Source: Actinomycetota bacterium (GTDB lineage Bacteria; Actinomycetota; Acidimicrobiia; Acidimicrobiales; MedAcidi-G1). From it: DNA of 64,000 bases. The notes beneath the pieces were generated by a model. That model saw only the letters and a program-made list of their open reading frames with translations. It did not search any database and was not told the DNA's origin. Of this stretch, positions 7,459 to 16,064 are shown one piece after another (position 1 is the first letter of the stretch; every line of letters starts with the position of its first letter). The translations under genes were made by a program, and so were the position numbers. The stretch spans positions 1 through 64,000 of the forward strand of contig JACNKQ010000030.1 of NCBI GenBank assembly GCA_014381945.1, given 5' to 3'.

Positions 7459-7965
7459 TCAGGCCGGCAGGCCCTGGGACACCGCTTCGGACGGCGCCAG
7501 GCGCAGCAGGTCCTCGGGCACCCGATCGGCAATGGCACGGGCGGCTGCGTAGTGGTGGTGGTGCGCCACGCCGGCGAAGAGCCCCCGGCGCTTCTCGGCA
7601 AGAGCGTCCGGAGGGGCGTCGTCGAAGAACCCGAACAGGCCGAACGCCACCTCGAGGTCGGCGAGGACCGGGGCCCGGCCGTGGAGGGACGACCTCTTGA
7701 GGGCCACGCCCGTGCAGCCGACGACGGCATCATCGACGTGTTCGTCCGGTGCCAGGCGCAGACGGGGCACCAGGGTGCGGGCCAGCAGGAGGGCATAGCC
7801 CTGGTCGGGGCCCTGGACGCCGAACCGCTCGCCGCCGGGCTGGCCGTCCTCGCCGATCTCTCCGGGACGGTCTGCCGTCCAGGAACCGAGGCGTCGCCGG
7901 GGACCACGGTACGCAACGTCGGTCGGACGCAGCGTCGGTGTCGGAACGAAGGAAGGAGCGCTCAC
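7459..7965 (-). CDS. Conserved protein of unknown function
   Basis: A 168-aa soluble protein I cannot assign. It has a Pro/Arg-rich N-terminus, a central GPDQGYALLLA segment and an LFAGVAHHHHYAAARAIADRV segment with four successive histidines. Neither a signal peptide nor membrane helices are seen. It lies between the NUDIX gene (stop 9 bp before its start) and the DUF3159 gene on the same strand, so the three are probably co-transcribed. Confidence 0.6.
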   Translation of the reverse strand: MSAPSFVPTPTLRPTDVAYRGPRRRLGSWTADRPGEIGEDGQPGGERFGVQGPDQGYALLLARTLVPRLRLAPDEHVDDAVVGCTGVALKRSSLHGRAPVLADLEVAFGLFGFFDDAPPDALAEKRRGLFAGVAHHHHYAAARAIADRVPEDLLRLAPSEAVSQGLPA

Positions 7966-7974
7966 GGGGGGAAT

Positions 7975-8796
7975 CTACGGGGCCGTGGTCCCCGAGCCCC
8001 CTTCTCCCGGCGGGAACCACGCCCACCCCATTGCCTCTCTGGCGTCCGTGACCTCGTAGCCGGGATAGCGCTTCAGGTCCGTGACCCTGGTGCGGCGGCG
8101 GTGGGTGCCGTTCGACTCTGCGGCCGCCGCCAGGGCCTCGGCTGACGAACCGAACCCGGCGAGGCGCTCCAGCATCGAGATCGTGGGTCCGATCATCGTC
8201 AGCCCTCCTGACCGCCACCGGTCGAGTGCCTCGGCTGGGCGCATCCAGTCGACGTCTACGGCCTCCGCACCGTCCGCCATGGGATCGGCATCCGGAGGCG
8301 CTGCCGCAACGAAGAAGAACGTGTCGTAGCGCTTCGGGCCCCCTATCGGCGTCACCCAGCGGGCGACCGGGTGCACGCCCGAGAGGTCGAGGCCGGCGGG
8401 CCCCACCAGGTCGCAGAGTCGGACCCGGCCGTTGTCGAGGTCGTCGCGGTGATCCACCAGATCTCGTCCAAGCCCGACTGCCACGCCGACCTCCTCGATG
8501 GTTTCGCGTACGGCGGCGATCCAGAATGCGAGCGACCCCGGCCCGATGCCGAGCGCGTCGTCCGCATCGCCCGGTTGCAGGCCCCGCACCAGGCCAGGCC
8601 ACCGGGCATCGCTGTCTTCGGGGTCGAGGGCGCCCCCCGGGAACACGGTGTGGTCGGCCATGAACGTGGACCGGGTGGTACGTCGCAGGGTCAGGACGTG
8701 CAGGTCCGGTCGGTCGGCCAGCAGGAGCAGGGTCGCCGCCTGACGGATGGGAACGCCGTCGGACGGAAGGTCGTCCGTCCCCGGGTAGTCGATCAT
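7975..8796 (-). CDS. NUDIX hydrolase
   Basis: A 273-aa hydrolase for nucleoside-diphosphate-linked substrates. The core of the Nudix box, RETIEEVG, is at residues 97-104 and a preceding FPGGALDPED (52-61) is typical of the longer NUDT7/NUDT19-like branch, some of whose members cleave CoA. The first glutamate of the canonical box is not obvious. The start MIDYPGTD at 8796 is chosen because the longer open frame to 9003 is Arg/Pro-rich and lacks homology-like features. A CoA or acyl-CoA substrate would suit this lipid-catabolic neighbourhood, but this is inference. Confidence 0.8.
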   Translation of the reverse strand: MIDYPGTDDLPSDGVPIRQAATLLLLADRPDLHVLTLRRTTRSTFMADHTVFPGGALDPEDSDARWPGLVRGLQPGDADDALGIGPGSLAFWIAAVRETIEEVGVAVGLGRDLVDHRDDLDNGRVRLCDLVGPAGLDLSGVHPVARWVTPIGGPKRYDTFFFVAAAPPDADPMADGAEAVDVDWMRPAEALDRWRSGGLTMIGPTISMLERLAGFGSSAEALAAAAESNGTHRRRTRVTDLKRYPGYEVTDAREAMGWAWFPPGEGGSGTTAP

Positions 8797-8977
8797 CGCC
8801 GGGCGACCGTACCCCCATACCTGCCGGCGGCGGCAACCCACCGGGCATGGCGGCGGCGCGGCCCGCACTGGCCACGACCACCCCCGTCTGGTACCCTGTG
8901 CGACAGATCGACAGCGTCGTCGGCCCAACCGTTTCCCGCATTCGATGTCGGGAACCGAGAACGGGAGACGAACTCCG
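8797..8977 (+). promoter_or_regulatory. Divergent intergenic region with a candidate -10 element
   Basis: A 181-bp gap between the divergent NUDIX and 141-aa genes. TGGTACCCT near 8889 resembles an actinobacterial extended -10 box (TANNNT) for the rightward gene, but no convincing -35 is present. A GGGAG ribosome-binding site lies about 10 bp before the ATG at 8978. Nothing else is recognised. Confidence 0.3.
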
Positions 8978-9403
8978 ATGATGATCACCTCCGAAGCCGC
9001 CACCCCGGTGACAAGGCTCGCCCCTGCAGCCGAGGCCCTCGATCACCTGGTCCGCCACCGCAGCGACGATGCCTTGTGGTTCGCCGAAGTGGAGACAAGC
9101 CTCCTCACCTTCAGGTCCACCCTGGTCACCCACACCCGTTCGATCGTCGAGGACGACCTGTACCGCGATGCCACGTGGAAAGCTCCCCGCATCGTCATCC
9201 AGGTTCGGCGTCTGGGCGCCGAATGCTTCAAACTCGACGAACTGTCCGCCCTTTCCCTGACGGCCCTCCACAGCCCGAACCGGTCTGCCGGCAGCGTCGC
9301 CGAGACCCTCAATCAGGTCCTGCGCCTCGCCGCCCGGCACGAGTCCCGTGCCCTGGCGATCGACCACGAGGCCTTCTGTGTCGACATCGGCGGACAGGGC
9401 TGA
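8978..9403 (+). CDS. Small protein of unknown function
   Basis: A 141-aa, probably all-alpha, soluble protein starting MMITSEAATPVTRL after a GGGAG site. It contains LDHLVRHRSDDALWFAEVE and RIVIQVRRLGAECFKLDEL, with no motif I recognise and no signal peptide. The helical pattern and histidines could suit a hemerythrin- or DinB-like bundle, but no metal-site pattern is clear. An alternative upstream ATG at 8945 exists without a good ribosome-binding site. Confidence 0.55.
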   Translation: MMITSEAATPVTRLAPAAEALDHLVRHRSDDALWFAEVETSLLTFRSTLVTHTRSIVEDDLYRDATWKAPRIVIQVRRLGAECFKLDELSALSLTALHSPNRSAGSVAETLNQVLRLAARHESRALAIDHEAFCVDIGGQG

Positions 9404-9498
9404 CCCGACTCTCAGCCGGTCGGCAGGTCACCGACCGACCTGAACGGCCTCCGCCCGTGCCTACGGGCTTGGGCGTCCACGGCCAATAGCCTCGCCGG

Positions 9499-10755
9499 AT
9501 GGAAGAGCCCACCCCGCTGACGTTCCCGCCCGCAAGGGCGGGTGGCGCCGACCTCCTGGCCGGCATCAGCGTAGCCCTGGTCCTGATCCCCCAGTCGATG
9601 GCCTACGCCGAGTTGGCGGGACTACCGCCGCACGTCGGCCTCTTCGCCTCGACCCTGCCGTTGATCGCCGCAGCCCTGTATGCCTCGTCGCCCTACCTCC
9701 AGACGGGGCCGGTGGCCATGACGAGCCTCCTCACCCTCGGGGCATTGACGGGCCTGGCCCAGCCGGAGTCGGCCGACTACGTGGCGCTCGCCGCACTCCT
9801 CGCCCTCGTCGTCGGCGTAACCCGCCTGCTGCTCGGCGTCCTGAGGTTGGGCCTCGTCACCTACCTGATGACGGACCCGGTGGTCACCGGCTTCAAGTCG
9901 GCGGCCGCCATCCTCATCATGTGCTCGCAGTTGCCGAAGGCCCTGGGAGTGTCGGCCCCCGACGGGGGCGTGCTCTGGCGTGCCGGATGGTCGCTGGTAC
10001 ACCCGGACGGGTGGGAGTTCCAGGCGATCCTGTTGGCAGCGGTGACGCTGGCGCTGCTGCTGCGCGGCCGCCGGATCCACCGCTTCTTCCCCGGCGCCCT
10101 CATCGCCGTGGCCGGCGGCATCATCTACGCCGGGGCGACCGGCTACGAGGGCACGGTCGTCGGACAGGTGCCCACCGGGTTGCCGACGATCGCCTTCGAC
10201 CTCCAATGGGACCAACTGGGCTCGGTCGTCGCCTCCGGTGTGGTGATCGCCCTGGTGGGCTTCGCCGAGGCGGCGTCGATCTCCCGGGTATTCGCCACCG
10301 AGGATCGCCAGACCTGGTCGGCCGACCGGGAGTTCATCAGCCAGGGCCTGGCCAACGTGGCCGCAGCCTTCGCCGGTGGCTTCCCCGTGGGCGGATCGTT
10401 CAGCCGCTCGTCGCTGAACCGCCTGGCCGGAGCCCGCACACGCTGGTCCGGGCTCGTCACCGGCCTGGTGGTCCTGGCGTTCCTGCCCTTCGCCGACCTG
10501 GTCGAGCAGCTCCCCCGGGCCGTGCTGGGCGGCGTGGTGATCGCCGCCGTCCTCGGCCTGGTGCAGCCCCGGAAGTTGATCGGCCTAGCCCGGCAGTCGA
10601 CGGGCGACGGCGTGGTGACGCTCGGGACATTCGCGGCGACGCTGGTACTGGCGCCACACGTCGACCGTGCGGTGCTGGTCGGAATCGTGCTGGCGCTGGC
10701 CGTACGGGCCAGGCGCCGCCGGGTGGCGGCAGAACGGCGCGACCAGCTGAAGTGA
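9499..10755 (+). CDS. SulP-family anion permease lacking a STAS domain
   Basis: Inner-membrane anion transporter of the SLC26/SulP family (sulfate, bicarbonate or other oxyanions). The N-terminus DLLAGISVALVLIPQSMAYAELAGLPPHVGLF is the family signature, followed by LQTGPVAMTSLL and about 10-12 membrane helices. It is 418 aa and stops after the transport domain at a basic tail (RARRRRVAAERRDQLK). The usual C-terminal STAS domain is absent, with no STAS gene next to it. The stop codon TGA is supplied by the first unit of the hairpin repeat array (10751). A sulfate role is suggested by the sulfatase 0.7 kb away, but this is inference. Confidence 0.88.
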   Translation: MEEPTPLTFPPARAGGADLLAGISVALVLIPQSMAYAELAGLPPHVGLFASTLPLIAAALYASSPYLQTGPVAMTSLLTLGALTGLAQPESADYVALAALLALVVGVTRLLLGVLRLGLVTYLMTDPVVTGFKSAAAILIMCSQLPKALGVSAPDGGVLWRAGWSLVHPDGWEFQAILLAAVTLALLLRGRRIHRFFPGALIAVAGGIIYAGATGYEGTVVGQVPTGLPTIAFDLQWDQLGSVVASGVVIALVGFAEAASISRVFATEDRQTWSADREFISQGLANVAAAFAGGFPVGGSFSRSSLNRLAGARTRWSGLVTGLVVLAFLPFADLVEQLPRAVLGGVVIAAVLGLVQPRKLIGLARQSTGDGVVTLGTFAATLVLAPHVDRAVLVGIVLALAVRARRRRVAAERRDQLK

Positions 10756-10860
10756 TCCGAGGCCCGTCCCCCTGTCACCTGCCACACGCCAGCAAGTGAT
10801 CCAAGGCCCGTCCCCCTATCACTTGCGTCCCCCTATCACTTGCGTCCCCCTGTCACTTTT
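10751..10860 (-). repeat. REP-like hairpin repeat array, second locus
   Basis: Inverted copies of the element at 495-573. Unit 1 is 10751-10780 and unit 2 is 10795-10823 (AGTGATCC...CTATCACT, sharing the core GGCCCGTCCCCCTATCACT). Two truncated units follow, each GCGTCCCCCT(A/G)TCACTT, to 10860. The array fills the gap between two convergent genes and contains both stop codons: the SulP gene ends AAG TGA at 10755, and the minus-strand gene ends AAG TGA at 10853. Hairpins in this position would suit bidirectional transcription termination. Confidence 0.8.
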
Positions 10861-11479
10861 GGGGCCAGGCGGTGGCTACGTCGGCGGCGGTGGCGAGGGT
10901 GGCGACGTAGGCGAGGGTATTTGCCAGCACCTGTTCGCCGTAGTCGGGGGGCGTGGCAACCACGCAGTCGGTGGCGACCACGACCTGGAAGCCGGCGTTG
11001 ACGAGGTCGAACACCGAGTTCGGGATCGCCACGTTCAGCGACACCCCGGCGAGCACCACGGTGGTGATCCCCTCGTTGCGCAGCAGGTGCACGAGTTCGG
11101 TGCCGGAGAAGGGCGACAGGCCGTGGAACCGGGGGACGACCACGTCGGTGGCAGCATCGAATCCCAGTTCCGGGATCGGCTCGGCGGCGGACGAGCCGGC
11201 CAGCAGTTGCACCGGCGACCGGCGGGCAACGCCGAAGAGGCGGGCGTTGTCGTTTGCGCCCCACCGGTCGGGCTTCACCTGTGCCGTGGCATGGACGACC
11301 TTGACGCCGGCCCCGCGGGCGACGGCGGCCAGGGCCACCAACGCCGGGAGCATCTCGGCGGCCGCATCGGCGAGGGCAGGGAAGTTGGATTCGGCGCCGA
11401 TCACACCGTTCTGGCACTCGACCATGCACAGCACCGAGTGTGACGGATCGACGAGGTCGGGAAGTTCCACGGCAGCCAT
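10853..11479 (-). CDS. Isochorismatase-like (cysteine hydrolase fold) protein without the usual triad
   Basis: A 208-aa protein of the isochorismatase-like hydrolase fold. Order of elements: first strand with ECQNGVIG (residues 21-28), PRFHGLSPFSGTEL (116-129), and GVSLNVAIPNSVFD (145-158). In active family members these positions carry Asp, Lys and Cys. Here they are E21, R117 and A151, so ordinary cysteine-nucleophile hydrolysis looks impossible. The fold is otherwise well kept, including a probable cis-peptide region before GVS. The start at 11479 is chosen because the open frame further upstream overlaps the sulfatase end. It may be a binding protein or use different chemistry. Confidence 0.75.
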   Translation of the reverse strand: MAAVELPDLVDPSHSVLCMVECQNGVIGAESNFPALADAAAEMLPALVALAAVARGAGVKVVHATAQVKPDRWGANDNARLFGVARRSPVQLLAGSSAAEPIPELGFDAATDVVVPRFHGLSPFSGTELVHLLRNEGITTVVLAGVSLNVAIPNSVFDLVNAGFQVVVATDCVVATPPDYGEQVLANTLAYVATLATAADVATAWPQK

Positions 11480-11487
11480 GATCGCGC

Positions 11488-13803
11488 CTAATCGAACCGG
11501 GAGGCGGACTCCCGGAGCACATCGAGCCAGCGGGCCCCGGCGTCGGGGGCCAGTTCGCCGGGCGTGTAGGTCACCGAGTGGAGGGTGCCGGTCCACGGGA
11601 ACGGCCCATGGCGCTCATAGACGTCCCACGACACCGGCGAGCGACGGTCGATGCCGACGTCTATGCCCTCGAAGGGCGACATCGAGGTGAGGGCCGGCAG
11701 GTCGCGTGCTGTTCCGACCTCGTCGCCGTCGACCCGGAGCAATGCGTGCAGGGTCATCTCGCCGGGGGCCTCAACCTCGAGCGATACCGAAGAGGCACCT
11801 GCAGCCAGCGGACCGCCATCGAGCATGGTCATCACCCCATAGGCATTGAAGGCAAAGAAGAGGTGGCCGCCCTCGACGTAGAGCGAGTAGCCGCCGCCCT
11901 GGTCGCCATGGGCCACGAGGACGCCCTCGTCGCCGGTGGCGAAGTCGAGGGCCACGTCGACGGTGAACGACCGGAAGTTGATGAACTGAACCGACCGGAA
12001 GCGTTCGACGGTCGGGGTGCCGGGCAGGAAGGTCGCCGGCTCAGCCAGCACCTCCTCCCACGGCGGCCGCTGGATATAGGTGATACCGCTGCCCTCGTCC
12101 AGCGGATACACCTGGTTAGCCCAGGCTGCCTGCTCCCAGGCCTCCTGGAGCTCGGCCAACTTGTCCGGGTGCTCGGCGGCGAGGTCGTGGCTCTCGGTGG
12201 GGTCTGCGGCAAGGTTGTGGAGCTCCCAGGTGTCTTCGCTGAACGGCGCCCGACGGCCGTGGCACGTAACCGCCGACCAGCCGTCCCGGTAGAAGCCCCG
12301 GTGTCCTACCTGCTCGTAGTACTGCTCGGTGTGGGTCGATGCGGCGTCGGCGTCGGCAAGCGTCGACGTGAAGCTCGTGCCGGCGGGGGCCGGAAGCGGC
12401 TGCCCGTGCTTCGTGGTCGGAAGATCGACTCCGGCGAGGTCGAGCACCGTGGGCAGAAGGTCGGTGACGTGCTGGTACTGGGTGCGCAGGCCGCCGCCGC
12501 CGGGCAGGCCGTCGCCCTTCGAGATGATGCATGGCACCTGATGGCCGCCCTGATGGGTGTTGATCTTGTAGAGCCGGAACGGGGTGCCCGACACCATCGC
12601 CCATCCCATCGGGTAGTGCGGGAGCGTCTGTGGTCCGCCCATGATGTCGAGGCGGGAGTGGTCCACCTCGAGGTCGTCGAACGGGCTGGCACCCAGGGTG
12701 TGGGCGATCAGGGTGCGGAAGTACGACGACGTGCCCCGCCCCTGGCCCTCGCGTGATCCTCCGTTGTCGGATGTGAACACGATGATGGTGTTGTCCCACT
12801 CGCCAATGGCCTCGAGCTCGGCCCGCAGCCGTCCGAGGTTCTGGTCGACGTTGTCGACCATGCCGGCGTAGATCTCCTGGTAGCGGGCGAAAACCTCCCG
12901 CTCCATGTCGCTGAGGTCATCCCAGGCCTCGACGGCGTGGTTCTCCTCGGTGTTGCGGGGAGGCAGGACCGCACCGTCCGGGATGACCCCCAACTCCTGC
13001 TGGCGTTCGAATCGGCGCTGCCGCACGATGTCCCAGCCGTCGTCATAGTCGCCCCGGTACTTCTCGGCGTCTGGTGCCTTTACCTGCAGCGGTGCGTGGA
13101 CGGCGCCGTGGGCGAAGTACATGAACCACGGCTTCGTGGGATGGCCGGACCGGACCTCGCGGACCATTTCGAGCGCCCTGTCGGTGAGGTCGTCGGTGAA
13201 GTAGTAGTCGTCCGGGTACCGGTCGACGTGGACGACGTGGTTGTCCTCGTAGAGCCGGTGCGGATGATGGAAGTTGGTGAACCCGTCGAGGATCCCGTAG
13301 AAGCGGTCGAAGCCCTTCTGGCATGGCCAGCCGTGACGGGGGCCGGCCTCGGTGAGGTTCGAGTCCTTGCACAGGTGCCATTTGCCGACCATGAGCGTGG
13401 CCCAGCCGGCGTCGCGCAGGACCTCGGCCATCGTGACGGCGTTGTCGCGGAGTTCCATGGCGTAACCGGGGTAACCGGGGTCGCGGTGGGCGACGGTCGC
13501 GAGGCCGGCGAGATGGTGGTTGAGGCCGGTCAGCAGCGAGGCCCGGGTCGGCGAGCACATCGGGTTGACGTGGAAGTTGGTGTAGCGCAGGCCCTCGTCG
13601 GCAAGCCGGTCGAGGTGGGGGGTGTCGATCTCGGAGCCGTATGAACCGATGTCGGCAAAGCCCAGGTCGTCGCAAAGCATCACGATCACGTTCGGGGCCC
13701 CCGCCGGAGCGGTCGGCTGGTCTGGCCACCAGGGATCGGACCCGGCGATGGTGCGACGCACCTCACCCTCGAAGCCGGCGTACGGCTGGGTCGGATCGGT
13801 CAC
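11488..13803 (-). CDS. Arylsulfatase, formylglycine-dependent
   Basis: A 771-aa sulfatase hydrolysing sulfate esters. Metal ligands appear in MLCDDLGF (D45-D46) and SDNGG. The nucleophile motif CSPTRASLLTG puts the cysteine to be converted to formylglycine at C83, so it needs a formylglycine-generating enzyme encoded elsewhere. The C-terminal 200 residues form a beta-rich domain typical of the long AtsA/AtsD-like group. No signal peptide is visible. The GTG start at 13803 overlaps the stop of the MFS gene by 4 bp, so transporter and sulfatase are probably translated together and the sulfated substrate may be imported first. Confidence 0.9.
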   Translation of the reverse strand: MTDPTQPYAGFEGEVRRTIAGSDPWWPDQPTAPAGAPNVIVMLCDDLGFADIGSYGSEIDTPHLDRLADEGLRYTNFHVNPMCSPTRASLLTGLNHHLAGLATVAHRDPGYPGYAMELRDNAVTMAEVLRDAGWATLMVGKWHLCKDSNLTEAGPRHGWPCQKGFDRFYGILDGFTNFHHPHRLYEDNHVVHVDRYPDDYYFTDDLTDRALEMVREVRSGHPTKPWFMYFAHGAVHAPLQVKAPDAEKYRGDYDDGWDIVRQRRFERQQELGVIPDGAVLPPRNTEENHAVEAWDDLSDMEREVFARYQEIYAGMVDNVDQNLGRLRAELEAIGEWDNTIIVFTSDNGGSREGQGRGTSSYFRTLIAHTLGASPFDDLEVDHSRLDIMGGPQTLPHYPMGWAMVSGTPFRLYKINTHQGGHQVPCIISKGDGLPGGGGLRTQYQHVTDLLPTVLDLAGVDLPTTKHGQPLPAPAGTSFTSTLADADAASTHTEQYYEQVGHRGFYRDGWSAVTCHGRRAPFSEDTWELHNLAADPTESHDLAAEHPDKLAELQEAWEQAAWANQVYPLDEGSGITYIQRPPWEEVLAEPATFLPGTPTVERFRSVQFINFRSFTVDVALDFATGDEGVLVAHGDQGGGYSLYVEGGHLFFAFNAYGVMTMLDGGPLAAGASSVSLEVEAPGEMTLHALLRVDGDEVGTARDLPALTSMSPFEGIDVGIDRRSPVSWDVYERHGPFPWTGTLHSVTYTPGELAPDAGARWLDVLRESASRFD

Positions 13804-15062
13804 GGATGCTCCTCGGACGGCACGGCCTGGGTCGGCACCGAACCTACTTCCGGACCCCGGACGCCGCGCAGCCGAGCCGCCACGAGGGCCACGAGCACGC
13901 AGACCACCGACATGAGCACCAACGCCCCGCCGAACCCGGCGTCGGTGTCGGCGACCCAGCCCATCACCAGCGGGCCCGAGACACCACCCAACTCCGCGAC
14001 GGCGAACCACATGCCGTAGGCGACGCCCATGTTGTGGGGCCCGACCGCCTCGGACTCCATGAGGGCCACGAGCACCAGGGGCACCAGCACGGCCCGCACA
14101 CCGGCAGCGGCCACCGGCAACGGATCGAGCGCCGTCGGGGCGACCAGGACGAACAGGAGTGCCGCCGACACGACCAGAAGCACGCCGGAGAGGATGAACG
14201 GGAGGCGTCGGCCGTCGGCCCTACCGGGCAGCCAGAGAGAGACGGCCACCCCTACGCCTGTGCCGACCGCCACCCAGTTGGCCGCCGCCATCGACGAGAA
14301 ACCGCTGTGGGTGCGAAGCAGGGCGGGCATCCAGCCGCCGAGGCCGTGGGCGACGAAGAAGACGCCCGTGCCGAGCGCCAGGACCAGGCGTATCCCGGGG
14401 TCACGCAGGAGCACCCGCCAGGCGCCGGCCGCACCGGCCCCGTCGGCCTCGCTGCTCGACATCGGCGCCCGGATGCGGCCCGTGACGACGAGCCAGGCGG
14501 CAAGGGCCAGGACCATCGAACCGGTCTCGATCACGACGGTCCAACGCCACGACCCTGTGAGCGGCATGAGGACCGAGTTGGACAGCACCAGCGTCGCCAT
14601 GCTGCCCATCGCAGGCGCCGTGCTGTAGATGCCGACGGCGACCCGTCGCTCACGCTGGTCGTCGAACCAGAGGGCGACCGCCCGCGGGGCACCCGCCGAG
14701 ATCAGCGGTCCGCCCACGCCGAACAGGGCGATGGCGGCCCACAGGGCCGGCAGGTTGCCGGCTGCGGCACGCAGGAGCCCGCTGGCGATGACGATGACGC
14801 CTCCGATCGCAATCGCCCGCCGGACCCCGAGCCGGTCGACGAGGCGCCCCGCCGGCGGAGCCGAACCGAGGTACACGAGTTGCCAGGCGCCGAGGGCCAG
14901 CCCCATGCCGGCACGGCTCAGGCCCAGGTCGGCACGCACCTCGCCGACGAGCGGCGGGATCGAAAGTGCCACGACACCGAAGGCGAAGTAGACGGCGTAG
15001 ACCCCGCCGAACAGCACCCACCGGCCGGACCGGCCCGAGGAATCGCTGTCCGGTTCGTCCAT
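13800..15062 (-). CDS. MFS transporter, coupled to the sulfatase
   Basis: A 420-aa major-facilitator permease with 12 predicted helices. The loop GRLVDRLGVRRA between helices 2 and 3 matches the MFS consensus. The family resembles CynX/NimT-type exporters and uptake carriers. It shares a GTGA overlap with the downstream arylsulfatase, which makes a common substrate, such as an organosulfate or its desulfated product, likely. The start at 15062 (MDEPDSDS) leaves 75 bp before the divergent PAC2 gene; another ATG at 15119 would leave only 18 bp. Confidence 0.82.
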   Translation of the reverse strand: MDEPDSDSSGRSGRWVLFGGVYAVYFAFGVVALSIPPLVGEVRADLGLSRAGMGLALGAWQLVYLGSAPPAGRLVDRLGVRRAIAIGGVIVIASGLLRAAAGNLPALWAAIALFGVGGPLISAGAPRAVALWFDDQRERRVAVGIYSTAPAMGSMATLVLSNSVLMPLTGSWRWTVVIETGSMVLALAAWLVVTGRIRAPMSSSEADGAGAAGAWRVLLRDPGIRLVLALGTGVFFVAHGLGGWMPALLRTHSGFSSMAAANWVAVGTGVGVAVSLWLPGRADGRRLPFILSGVLLVVSAALLFVLVAPTALDPLPVAAAGVRAVLVPLVLVALMESEAVGPHNMGVAYGMWFAVAELGGVSGPLVMGWVADTDAGFGGALVLMSVVCVLVALVAARLRGVRGPEVGSVPTQAVPSEEHP

Positions 15063-15137
15063 CGCCGCATCGTCCCACGGCTGCACAGCGGCGTTCGTGC
15101 CCGGTGGAGGAGCGAGCATTGGGCAGACCGTCGACGG

Positions 15138-16037
15138 GTGCGCGAGTGTGTCGGGGTGGAGGAGTTGCGCTGGCAGGTCGCCGACCTGCGTGGAGACCTG
15201 GAGCGGCCCGTCGTCGCGGTCGCCTACCGCGGGCTGTTCGACGCCTCAGCAGCGGCGACTGCAGCGGTGACCTGGATGGCCCACCGGTTCGACGCCTCCA
15301 TAATCGGTGACGTCGATCCCGAGACCTTCTACGACTTCACCCAGGAACGGCCGGTCGTCGCCTTCGACGAAGATGGGGAACGCCGACTGCACTGGCCGGC
15401 CAACGAGGTGATGCTGGCCCACGGCGACGAGGTGCCCCGCGACCTCGTGCTCATGTCCGGCATCGAGCCGCACCTGCGCTGGCGCACGTTCGCCGACTCG
15501 CTGGTCGAAGTGGTTGCGCACACCGGTGCCGAGTCGGTGGTGACGATGGGTGCCATGGCGGGGATGGCACCCCACACCCGGCCCCTCAGGGTCGTCGCCA
15601 GCTCGACCAACCTACGGCTGGCCGAGCGGCTGGGCCTGGACCGCCCCTCGTACCAGGGACCCACGGGCCTGATCGGCGTGCTCCACGAAGCCCTCGACCG
15701 GGCCGGTATCCCGGTGATCTCGCTGCGGGTATCGGTTCCCCACTACGTGCCGGATGCACCCAACCCGAAGGCGACCCGAGCCCTGCTGCGCCGCTTCGAG
15801 CAGGTCACCGGGATCGAGACCGGATATGCGGACCTCGATGAACCCGCCGCCGAGTGGCAGCGGCACGTGGAGGCCGCCGTCAAGGGCGACACGGAGATCG
15901 CCGAGTACGTCCGGCAGCTGGAGGTCGACGCCGACGAATCCGACGAGATGCTGCCCAGCGGCGACGATCTGGCCGCCGAGTTCGAGGCGTTCCTGCGCGA
16001 GCAGGACCAGTCGCCGGGCGAGCCCGATCAGTCCTGA
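15138..16037 (+). CDS. PAC2 (proteasome assembly chaperone) family protein
   Basis: A 299-aa protein of the PAC2 family common in Actinobacteria with proteasomes. The pattern ERPVVAVAYRGLFDASAAATAAV near the N-terminus, then the TMGAMAGMAPHTRP and GPTGLIGVLHEA segments, and an acidic C-terminal tail (EQDQSPGEPDQ) agree with this family. The bacterial role is not settled; a link to proteasome assembly is by analogy. The start is uncertain: GTG at 15138 or at 15156, both before the first conserved strand. It is divergent from the MFS/sulfatase pair. Confidence 0.78.
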   Translation: MRECVGVEELRWQVADLRGDLERPVVAVAYRGLFDASAAATAAVTWMAHRFDASIIGDVDPETFYDFTQERPVVAFDEDGERRLHWPANEVMLAHGDEVPRDLVLMSGIEPHLRWRTFADSLVEVVAHTGAESVVTMGAMAGMAPHTRPLRVVASSTNLRLAERLGLDRPSYQGPTGLIGVLHEALDRAGIPVISLRVSVPHYVPDAPNPKATRALLRRFEQVTGIETGYADLDEPAAEWQRHVEAAVKGDTEIAEYVRQLEVDADESDEMLPSGDDLAAEFEAFLREQDQSPGEPDQS

Positions 16038-16064
16038 GCGTCGGTCCGCGGGCATGATCTGCCC

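Noticed and set aside
13641-15137. Long upstream extension of the PAC2 frame
   Set aside because: It is antisense to the MFS transporter and reads as His/Arg/Gly-rich nonsense.
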